From assembly GCA_903850505.1 (NCBI GenBank), contig CAINLT010000473.1:1-44667 (forward strand): a DNA stretch of 44,667 nucleotides. Reading direction: 5' to 3'. Numbering within the stretch: position 1 is the first letter of the stretch; every line of letters starts with the position of its first letter. Below the pieces are notes generated by a model. It saw only the letters and a list, made by a program, of their open reading frames with translations. It was not told where the DNA came from and made no database searches. Both the position numbers and the translations under genes were made by a program. The stretch is from an uncultured Myxococcales bacterium (GTDB lineage: Bacteria > Myxococcota_A > UBA9042). Positions 25,865 to 32,947 of this stretch are shown piece after piece.

Positions 25865-27919
25865 TCAGGGACAGTTGCTGACAGCTTGGCAGACGCACTT
25901 CGCGGCAGCGCACGCCGCCTGTTGGCAGGTCGCGCAGGACTTCTGGGCGCAGTCGGCGTCCCAGTAGCAGTCGTCCTTCTGGCACGTTTCGCCAACGCTC
26001 AGATTGTCGATGTTGACGCCCGGCTTGTCGTTCAGCGTGTTGTCGCCCGCGTCAAAGCGCATGCAGACTTGGATCGACTTGCCCGCCCAGGCGTCCAGAT
26101 CGATGGTGATGGGCTGCCACAATCCGTGCGTGCTGCCGTGGATCGCGTCCGACGACCAGACCGTCGTGAAAACGCCGCCGGTAAAGATTTCCACGGAGAA
26201 CCAATCCAGCTTGGAGTTGCCCGGAATCGGCGGATTGATGTACTGCGCGACCGGCACGTCTGACCATTCCGTGTCCAGGTTGAGGTCAAACTTCAGCAAT
26301 TTGTAATTCGTGCCGGCTTTGAGTTGGACCGGCTGGGCGCAAATCCCGCCATGCGGTCCTTGGCCGGCCGCCACCGAGGGATCGTCGAAGTTGCTGAAGC
26401 TCACGTTGCCAAAGTACAGGCTGCCGCCGCCGCCGTTGCCGCCCTTGGGATTGGCGCGCCAAGCCACGTTGAGGGAATTCAGCTGGTTGGTCTTCCAGCC
26501 CGTCAGGGTCGTGCCATCGAACGTGTCCGATAGCAAAGTCGCCGGCTGGCAACAACCCGGCTTCGTGGCGTCAGGCTGGGATTTGCACGCGTTCTGCGCA
26601 CACGTGTCGACGGTACAGCTGTTGCCGTCGTCGCAATCCGCGTCGCCCAAGCAGCAGCCCGCGAGGTCGTCGTGGAAGCAGACGCCCGTGCCGGCCGCGT
26701 TGCTGTAGCCGGTGCAGCTGTCGACCGTGCACGCGAGGCCATCGTCGTCGCATGCTTGCTTGTCGCTGCAGAGGATCTTGCCGAGGTCGGGGCAAATCGT
26801 CTCGATCACCACGTCGTCCAGATAGATGCCTTCGTAGCTGTTGTTGGCGCTCGTCTTCGTGCTGAACTGCCACGCCAGCTGGATCGACTTGCCCTGCCAG
26901 TAGGCCAGATCCACCGCGATGTGCCGCCAGCCGCTGGGATTTTGCGGATCGCCCAGCGTCGTCTTGTCGATCTGCGTCGACCAGAACACCGACGCCGGCG
27001 GGGCATCCTGCGCCAGCACTTGCAGCGACAGCACATCTTTTTCCGGCTCGCACACCGGCGCGCCCGCGACCTGGATGCACGTCGACGCCGCATTGCACGG
27101 CGGATTGCAGACGCCCGGCTGGATCGTCTTGGCGTACGACGGCTCGGTATCCAGCCACAGCCAGAAATGCGCCTGGGCCTTCTTGTCCTTGGGCAACAGG
27201 TAGGTCTTGGACAGCAGCGTCGTCGCCACCGGCTGCGTGTCGCTCAGCAGCGGCTTGCAGGCGCCCGCGGGCGTCATCGAGTTGTCGTACGTGTGGCACG
27301 CGTTGCCAAAATACAGGGATTTCTTGCCGCCGTGCGCGCGCCACGCGGTCTGCTGCCAGCTGACATTGCCGTTGGTCGGACCGTCGGTGGCGACAAAGCC
27401 GTCCTGGCCGGACTCAAAACTGGCGTCCTGCAGCAGCACTTTGCCAGAGCAGCAGTTGGCGATCGCGACGTTTGTGCACTTGTGCTGCAACTGGTCGCAT
27501 TTGTGGGTGTTGCACTCGTTGCCGTCGTCGCAGTCGCTGTCCAGGCAGCACGTGTCGGGATTCTTGATGGCGGCGCAAACGCCGGCGGTGCAATGCGGCA
27601 ATTGGCACGGCGACAGGCTGAGCTTGCCCACGCAGTCGTCGTCGATCGCGCATTGGCCAACGTCGGGCGCCACATCGGGGACATCCGCCACATCCGGCGC
27701 CGCATCCGCGGTCGCGTCCGGCGCCGCGTCGACAGTCACATCGGCGATGGCATCGCTCGCCGCCGCATCGTCGCCGGCATCGTCAAGGATCTCGTCTGTC
27801 GCAACATCGTCCGCCGCATCGATGGCAACATCCGTCTGTTCCGCTGGCGCGACGGTCTGGCCGCATGCCGCCAGCAGCAGCATCGTCAGGCCCGGAGTCC
27901 ATCGCTTGGCGAGGTGCAT
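25865..27919 (-). CDS. Giant modular lipoprotein B: two beta-sandwich modules plus Cys-rich segments
   Basis: 684 residues, paralogue of its two neighbours. Lipobox LLAAC (Cys19), then a strongly acidic tether (20-88) built of Asp/Ala/Val units such as DAAPDATADAAPDVADVPDV. Cys-rich segments (about 90-157, 377-457 and 647-683) flank two beta-sandwich modules at about 160-376 and 460-646, both with SLYFGN and ending GIYLDDVVIETIC and GVNIDNLSVGETC. Module 1 carries a small Cys-containing insertion (CNPPCNAASTC) matched in module 1 of lipoprotein A. Start at 27919: AGGA upstream, and the signal peptide begins there; the frame is open to 27976 inside the upstream gene. It follows lipoprotein C by 10 bases, so the two are co-transcribed. 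Function unknown. Confidence 0.86.
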   Translation of the reverse strand: MHLAKRWTPGLTMLLLAACGQTVAPAEQTDVAIDAADDVATDEILDDAGDDAAASDAIADVTVDAAPDATADAAPDVADVPDVAPDVGQCAIDDDCVGKLSLSPCQLPHCTAGVCAAIKNPDTCCLDSDCDDGNECNTHKCDQLQHKCTNVAIANCCSGKVLLQDASFESGQDGFVATDGPTNGNVSWQQTAWRAHGGKKSLYFGNACHTYDNSMTPAGACKPLLSDTQPVATTLLSKTYLLPKDKKAQAHFWLWLDTEPSYAKTIQPGVCNPPCNAASTCIQVAGAPVCEPEKDVLSLQVLAQDAPPASVFWSTQIDKTTLGDPQNPSGWRHIAVDLAYWQGKSIQLAWQFSTKTSANNSYEGIYLDDVVIETICPDLGKILCSDKQACDDDGLACTVDSCTGYSNAAGTGVCFHDDLAGCCLGDADCDDGNSCTVDTCAQNACKSQPDATKPGCCQPATLLSDTFDGTTLTGWKTNQLNSLNVAWRANPKGGNGGGGSLYFGNVSFSNFDDPSVAAGQGPHGGICAQPVQLKAGTNYKLLKFDLNLDTEWSDVPVAQYINPPIPGNSKLDWFSVEIFTGGVFTTVWSSDAIHGSTHGLWQPITIDLDAWAGKSIQVCMRFDAGDNTLNDKPGVNIDNLSVGETCQKDDCYWDADCAQKSCATCQQAACAAAKCVCQAVSNCP

Positions 27920-27929
27920 CGTCGTCTTC

Positions 27930-30900
27930 CTACGGGCACGCGGCAGTGAAGTGCAGGTTGTCGACCGCGACGCCAAAGCCGCTGTTGCCGACGCTGTCGA
28001 CCGTGTTGAAGTAGAACTCCAACTGGATTTCCTGGCCGATGTACGGCGTCAGGTCGATCGCAATCGTCGACCAGCTGCCCACGGAATAGCCATTGGTGTT
28101 CTTGTCCCACAACTGCGTCTTCACGCCGCCGACGTAGACGTTGACCTGCAGCGCGTCGTACGGCGGGCCCTGTTCCGTGTCCATGAACAGGTCAAACGTC
28201 ACCTTGCTGTTGACGTTGCTCGGCAGCGTGATGGGCGGCGTCTTGGCCGAGCCAGTCGTCGAGCCAAAGTTGAAGTTGCCCGCGCTCGGATCGCCGTAGT
28301 ACAGGACGCCCGTTCCGGACTTGACCTGCGGGCTGCCCAGCCACAGCTGCCAGCCCTGCGCCGTGCCCGCGCTGTTGCTGAAGACCATGCCCTTGGCGTC
28401 GTTGGCATCAAACTCGTTGCTCCAGATGTCCGGAATGCAGCAGCCCGCCGCGCCGGTGGCCTTGTGGACGCACTTCTGGCTGACGCAGGTGTCGATCGTG
28501 CATTTCGTCTCGCCGTCCGCGCAGTCCACGTCGGCGCTGCAGCAGGTGTTCTGGTTGGTGCAGACGTTCTTGCTGCACGTGTCGATGGTGCAAGCGTTCT
28601 TGTCGTCGCAGCCGATGTTGGTCGTGCAGCAGCCGGCGATTGGCGCAAACGAGCAGTTGGCGCCCGGTCCGGGGCACGTGTCCGCAGTGCACGGGTTGCT
28701 GTCGTTGCAGTCGCCGGCGCCCATGCAGCAGCTCGGAATCGGCTGGAATTGGCAATGCTGGTTGATGCACTTGTCCGTCGTGCACAGCACGCTGTCGTTG
28801 CAGTCGCCGTCCGTGGCGCAGCAACTGTACGGCCACGAGCATTGGCCGTCCGAGCACACGCCGGTGTAGCAGGAGAGCGTGAACGACGGATTGCACGCCG
28901 CGGTGTTGGCGCACTTCTTGGGCTGGCAGGTGCTGTCGACGTGGATGTTGTCCAAGTACAACTGCGTGTTGGTCAGGCTGCCAAACGTCGAGGACGGCGT
29001 CACTTCAAAGCGCAGCGCGAAGCTCTTGCCGGCGACTGAGGACAGGTCAATCGACACGGTCTGCCACGAAGTCGTCGCCGAATTGACCGACTTCGTGACC
29101 AACGTCGTGTCCGCACCGTCGATATCCGCCGAAACGCGCAGTGACAAGCCCGACGACACGGTATCCGAGCGATAGCTGAACGTGAACGACGCTTCCTTGC
29201 CGGTGAGCAGCGTGATGTACGGCGAGACGGCGGTGGCCTTGGGCTTGGTCGACGCGGCAACGGTGTAGGTGTTGGAACCGGCGACGCCGAATGCGAGCAC
29301 GCCGCTGCCGCCCATCGAGTCGGTGGTGTCCTTGAAGTACCACGTCGGGCCGACGGTCATCGGCGTGATGGTGTAGCCGCCATCGCTGCCGTCAAAGCCG
29401 GTGCTCAGCACGGTTGGCGCGCAGCAGCCAGGCGCGGTCGACGCCGTGTAGGCGCACTTGCCGGCGGAGCAGGCATCCTTGGTGCAGGGGTTGAAGTCGT
29501 CGCAGTCCGTGTCCTTCTGGCAGCAGACGCTCTGGAAGACGCACTGGCCGGCGCTGCAGCTGCCGGTGAAGCACGAGTCCGCGGTCTTGCATTCGGCGTC
29601 GGTTTTGCAGCACGTGTTCTGGTGCTTGCAGCCGCCGCCGGGCGCGGAGCAGTCGTCGATCGTGCACGCATCGCCGTCGTCGCAGTCGCCCGCGCTCATG
29701 CAGCAATCGACCTTGGCGCTGTGCGCGCAGGCGCCGCCCGCGACCGGGCAGAGGTCCAACGTGCAGGGCTTGCCGTCGTTGCAGTCGCCCACCGTGTTGC
29801 AGCAGTCCGCCTTGGGCGTGTGCACGCACGCGGGCGTGCCGCCGCTGGTGGGCTGGCAGAGGTCCAGGCTGCAGGCATTGCCATCGTCGCAATCGGACGC
29901 CGCCGCGCAGCAGCCGGTGGAGACTTCGATTTCGTCGATGTACACGCCTTCAAACGCGTTGACGCTGCCGTCGATCGAGTCAAACACGAACTGCAGCGTC
30001 AGCGACTTGCCCGCCCACGCCGAGACATCCAGCGTAATCCGCTGCCACGAGCCATGGGTCGTGCTGAGCTGCGGATCGGAATTCCACACCGGCACGGTCG
30101 CGGCGCCGTCGAGCACGTTCACGGTCAGCACGTCAAAGCCCGTGGACGCCTCCGTATCCATCCACAGCCAGAACGACACCGCCGGATTGACGCCCGCGGT
30201 CTTGGGCACCGGGAGGGGCGGCAACGTCGCGCTGCCAGCGACGTGCTTGCCATTGGCGTAAGTCAGGCTCGTCGGGTCGCCAAAGTAGAGGCTCGCACCG
30301 CCGGAAACGCTGCGCTGGCTGCTGAAATTCCAGCCAATGCCGCCCTTGGCCGTGTCCTCGATCGAGACGCCGGCGCCCGGGCCGTCCAACGCCGCGATGC
30401 CGGAGATGGCGCTGAGCTTGCCCGTCGCGATCTTGGGCGCGCATGCGAGGCATGGCGTGACGTCATCGGCGAGACCGGCGCCGTAGCACGCGACCTGGCC
30501 GTCGCCGTACGGGGTCAAGCAGACGTTGCCCTTGACGGTGTACGAACATTTGCCCTGGAAGCACGCGCCCTTGGCGCAGGGAATGTCGCACTCGATGTTG
30601 GTCGTGCACGCGGTCGCGTGGATGGATTTGCCGATGCCGCCAGCGTCCTCAGGCGGCACATCGACCTTGGTCTCCGCCACGTCGATCGCATCCGTGCCCG
30701 CGATCGCGTCCGTCGCGTCGGTCAGATCCGCGCTGTCCGGCGCCGCATCATCCAGCGCGTCAGAAGCCGCGTCCTCGCCCGCATCCGTCGCAGCATCCGC
30801 ATCAGCAGGCGCATCCGCCTTGTCGGTCGCGTCCTTGTCCGTCGCCTGCAGGTCCTGGTCCGCATCGGCACCCGCCGCGTCGGTGCCCACAGCGTCTTCC

Positions 30901-31031
30901 GTCGTCACGTCCGTGCCGTTGCCCGTCGTCGGCGTCGTGCCGCACGCAACCGCCAGCAAGGCCAGCAAGCTCATCGCCGCAGTCGCGCCGGGTCCCCGCT
31001 GCCAAAAGCCTGTCGTCAAGGCACTGCGCAT
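27930..31031 (-). CDS. Giant modular lipoprotein C: three beta-sandwich modules and two Cys-rich arrays
   Basis: 1033 residues, first of the tandem family to be transcribed. Lipobox LAVAC (Cys30); acidic Asp/Ala/Thr tether of about 100 residues (31-132); Cys-containing segment 141-197; module 1 at 205-374 (SLYFGD, ending GVYIDEIEVSTGC); Cys array 375-537; module 2 at 541-702 (ending LYLDNIHVDSTC); Cys array 703-866; module 3 at 870-1032 (VLYYGD, ending GVAVDNLHFTAAC). The start at 31031 has GGGAGA upstream and a signal peptide; the open frame back to 31199 runs into the promoter's -35 box. Gly follows the lipidated Cys in all three paralogues, compatible with outer-membrane or surface sorting. 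No enzyme motif seen; adhesion or matrix protein is my best guess. Confidence 0.86.
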   Translation of the reverse strand: MRSALTTGFWQRGPGATAAMSLLALLAVACGTTPTTGNGTDVTTEDAVGTDAAGADADQDLQATDKDATDKADAPADADAATDAGEDAASDALDDAAPDSADLTDATDAIAGTDAIDVAETKVDVPPEDAGGIGKSIHATACTTNIECDIPCAKGACFQGKCSYTVKGNVCLTPYGDGQVACYGAGLADDVTPCLACAPKIATGKLSAISGIAALDGPGAGVSIEDTAKGGIGWNFSSQRSVSGGASLYFGDPTSLTYANGKHVAGSATLPPLPVPKTAGVNPAVSFWLWMDTEASTGFDVLTVNVLDGAATVPVWNSDPQLSTTHGSWQRITLDVSAWAGKSLTLQFVFDSIDGSVNAFEGVYIDEIEVSTGCCAAASDCDDGNACSLDLCQPTSGGTPACVHTPKADCCNTVGDCNDGKPCTLDLCPVAGGACAHSAKVDCCMSAGDCDDGDACTIDDCSAPGGGCKHQNTCCKTDAECKTADSCFTGSCSAGQCVFQSVCCQKDTDCDDFNPCTKDACSAGKCAYTASTAPGCCAPTVLSTGFDGSDGGYTITPMTVGPTWYFKDTTDSMGGSGVLAFGVAGSNTYTVAASTKPKATAVSPYITLLTGKEASFTFSYRSDTVSSGLSLRVSADIDGADTTLVTKSVNSATTSWQTVSIDLSSVAGKSFALRFEVTPSSTFGSLTNTQLYLDNIHVDSTCQPKKCANTAACNPSFTLSCYTGVCSDGQCSWPYSCCATDGDCNDSVLCTTDKCINQHCQFQPIPSCCMGAGDCNDSNPCTADTCPGPGANCSFAPIAGCCTTNIGCDDKNACTIDTCSKNVCTNQNTCCSADVDCADGETKCTIDTCVSQKCVHKATGAAGCCIPDIWSNEFDANDAKGMVFSNSAGTAQGWQLWLGSPQVKSGTGVLYYGDPSAGNFNFGSTTGSAKTPPITLPSNVNSKVTFDLFMDTEQGPPYDALQVNVYVGGVKTQLWDKNTNGYSVGSWSTIAIDLTPYIGQEIQLEFYFNTVDSVGNSGFGVAVDNLHFTAACP
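28434..28925 (-). repeat. Second Cys-rich array of lipoprotein C
   Basis: Residues 703-866. Successive units of about 30-35 residues with the core CC-x4-DC-x-D-x2-x-CT-x-D-x-C (for example DCNDSNPCTADTC and GCDDKNACTIDTC). Regular Cys spacing and Asp/Asn clusters suggest disulfide-stabilised, possibly calcium-binding, spacers. Confidence 0.8.
29421..29909 (-). repeat. First Cys-rich array of lipoprotein C
   Basis: Residues 375-537, five consecutive units beginning with CC and carrying cores such as DCDDGNACSLDLC, DCNDGKPCTLDLC and DCDDGDACTIDDC. The first three units are closest to each other, consistent with recent duplication. Confidence 0.8.
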
Positions 31032-31037
31032 CGCATC

Positions 31038-31043
31038 TCTCCC
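31038..31043 (-). promoter_or_regulatory. Shine-Dalgarno site deciding the start of lipoprotein C
   Basis: GGGAGA on the minus strand, 6 bases before the ATG at 31031. Confidence 0.65.
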
Positions 31044-31169
31044 GGTCCAGCCGCATGGCAATCGGCGCCAGGGCGGGCGATTGGCGGGCGGTTCGTGCAA
31101 GCCATGGCCTTGCGGCACAAGCGGTTCGTGGCGCGAGCAGACCACCGCGGGTCGCAGACGCATCGGTTG

Positions 31170-31199
31170 AGTGTAACACGCCCCACGTGGCTCAGACAA
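31170..31199 (-). promoter_or_regulatory. Sigma-70-type promoter for lipoproteins C and B
   Basis: On the minus strand TTGTCT (31199-31194), 18-base spacer, TACACT (31175-31170). Predicted start near 31163, leader about 130 bases. The spacer holds the palindrome CCACGTGG. Lipoprotein B, 10 bases behind C, should be on the same transcript. Confidence 0.6.
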
Positions 31200-31232
31200 A
31201 TGAACAAAGGGCGGTTTGCCGGGCAGTGGATG

Positions 31233-32852
31233 CTAAAACTTGAACCGCAGCGCCGCGTCCAACCGCCACACGGAGAGCGCGTGCGCGCCCGACGGCGCAT
31301 CCAGCGCGGCGCCCGGCAGCAGGTACGACGCGCGGAGCACCGCGGTCGTCCTCAGCGCCTTCCACCACAGTCCGACGTCGGGCTCCAGGCCCAGGAACGT
31401 CGCCTTGCCCGGCGTGGCGTTGTCAGAAGCCGCGAGCGCCGTCATCAGCCCGGCGTTCACAAACAGGCCCTGATCAACGCCCGTTTCGAGCAGCGTCAGC
31501 TGCCAGTTCGGCTTGAAGTACCATGCGTTGGCGACCGCGCCGATGATGTCCCGAAACAGGATGTTGTCGACGAGGAAGCCGCGGTGAAAATTGAAGCCGG
31601 TGACGAACGACCGGGGCGCCGCGAAGGGTGCCGGGCCCGTGCGCCAGTTGTCCTGATCGTTTACGCCAAAGCCGCCGCCGCGTTCGCCGGACGCCATGCC
31701 GAGGTCGATGTTCCACAGGTGCCGACCCGTCCGCATCTCGGCTTTGCCGGCGAAGCCGCCGCCGACCAACGTCTTGGACGTCACCGTGCTGGAACGTTCA
31801 TCGGCGTTGAGCACGGTCCCGTAGCGAAACGCGCCTTCCAGCTGCAGCCGCAGCGGCGCATCCGCCAGCTTGCCGCGCCAATCCAGGTACAACTGCGGCG
31901 TAAACTGGCGAACCGTGCGCGGAATCAGCTGGTCACAGGTCTTCTGCGCGGCGCAGTCCGTGCCGTGCTCCGCGTAGAAGCCGTTGTCCATGCTCTGGTA
32001 CATCAGCGCGGCGGCAAACTTCATGCCCGGCGCGTCCGGCGACTTGGCGCTCTCCGCCTGCAACAGCCACCGCGTCGCGTCGGCGCTATCCTGCAACGGC
32101 ACCGGCTGGCCATCCGTGACCGTCGCGTTGGTGCCGCGGGTCAGGACGGACGTCCCGGTCAGCGCCGTCGAGTTCAGCGGACCGTTGAACAGGATGTCGC
32201 GCGCCGCCTTCAGGCGAAGGCCAAAGAACTCAGCGGAGATCTGGATGCGGTCGAGATCGGTCTGAAAATCGCTGAACAGGTCGCGGCCGTCGTTGCGGAC
32301 CATGCCAAGGCCAAAGTGGTCGCCCATGCGGCCGATGTCGAGCTCGCCCATGCCCAGCACGCGCACGTGCACCCAAGCGCGGCGCACGCCGATGCTCGCG
32401 GTTGAAGCGAAGCCGCCGGTATCGGACGTCCAGCTCTGCGTGCCCAGAGCGTCCTGGCCCGCGCGCGCGGCGTTGTTCTGGCCGCCGAGCACCATGTTGC
32501 TGACGCCATCGATTTGCGTGCGGATGTCGGCCCATTCCGCGACGTGCAGGGTTGGATCAAAGCGCAAGCGCAGATCGCCGATGCCCATGCGGCCATCGGA
32601 AGGCGTGGTATTCGACTCGCCGTGGCGCACATCGATGTGCGGCGCGATACTCGGGTCGGACGTCGTGTAGCGGATGCCATCCAGGTAATCGAGGCGCGTG
32701 CGCATCTCACCGTGCAGATCCAACGTGACAAGCGGCGTAGCGGGCGGAACCGGCTGACCATCCTGCGCTTCTGCGGCGAACGCCGAGGCGGACCAAAGCC
32801 CGCAAAGGGTCATGGCAAGGCCGAGGCGGACGCGCAAACGGGAAAACAGCAT
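31233..32852 (-). CDS. Outer-membrane beta-barrel protein (TIGR04551-like)
   Basis: 539 residues with a cleavable signal peptide (to about A-F-A-A, residue 27). The mature protein is an alternating-strand barrel: many amphipathic strands of the type DLRLRFDPTLHV, RRAWVHVRVLGMGELDIGRM and WRLDAALRFKF, with a terminal Phe as required by the BAM insertion signal. Its general look matches a family of about 500-600 residue barrels that I associate with Myxococcota (TIGR04551, from memory). It lies between the glycosyltransferase and the lipoprotein family on the same strand and has its own promoter. It may be a porin or an export channel; nothing in the sequence decides this. AGGA lies 5-6 bases before the ATG. 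Confidence 0.85.
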   Translation of the reverse strand: MLFSRLRVRLGLAMTLCGLWSASAFAAEAQDGQPVPPATPLVTLDLHGEMRTRLDYLDGIRYTTSDPSIAPHIDVRHGESNTTPSDGRMGIGDLRLRFDPTLHVAEWADIRTQIDGVSNMVLGGQNNAARAGQDALGTQSWTSDTGGFASTASIGVRRAWVHVRVLGMGELDIGRMGDHFGLGMVRNDGRDLFSDFQTDLDRIQISAEFFGLRLKAARDILFNGPLNSTALTGTSVLTRGTNATVTDGQPVPLQDSADATRWLLQAESAKSPDAPGMKFAAALMYQSMDNGFYAEHGTDCAAQKTCDQLIPRTVRQFTPQLYLDWRGKLADAPLRLQLEGAFRYGTVLNADERSSTVTSKTLVGGGFAGKAEMRTGRHLWNIDLGMASGERGGGFGVNDQDNWRTGPAPFAAPRSFVTGFNFHRGFLVDNILFRDIIGAVANAWYFKPNWQLTLLETGVDQGLFVNAGLMTALAASDNATPGKATFLGLEPDVGLWWKALRTTAVLRASYLLPGAALDAPSGAHALSVWRLDAALRFKF

Positions 32853-32898
32853 TCACGTCCTGGCAAGGCACGGGCCAACATGGCTCCGGGGACGGCGG

Positions 32899-32927
32899 AG
32901 TGTAGGAGTCATGGCCAGTCTCTGCAA
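32899..32927 (-). promoter_or_regulatory. Sigma-70-type promoter for the outer-membrane barrel gene
   Basis: On the minus strand TTGCAG (32927-32922), 17-base spacer, TACACT (32904-32899), in the 95-base gap after the glycosyltransferase gene. Predicted leader about 40 bases. It shares the exact TACACT -10 box with the promoters at 31170 and 25774. Confidence 0.72.
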
Positions 32928-32947
32928 CCGGATTGGCGCGATCCCGA

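Noticed and set aside
31032..31199. N-terminal extension of lipoprotein C to 31199
   Set aside because: The extension overlaps the promoter boxes, encodes a Pro/Arg/His-rich stretch before a normal signal peptide, and has no ribosome site.
29622..32405. Plus-strand open frame of 927 codons opposite lipoprotein C and the barrel gene
   Set aside because: It crosses two genes and a promoter, and the product is Arg/Ala-rich low complexity. A GC-codon shadow.
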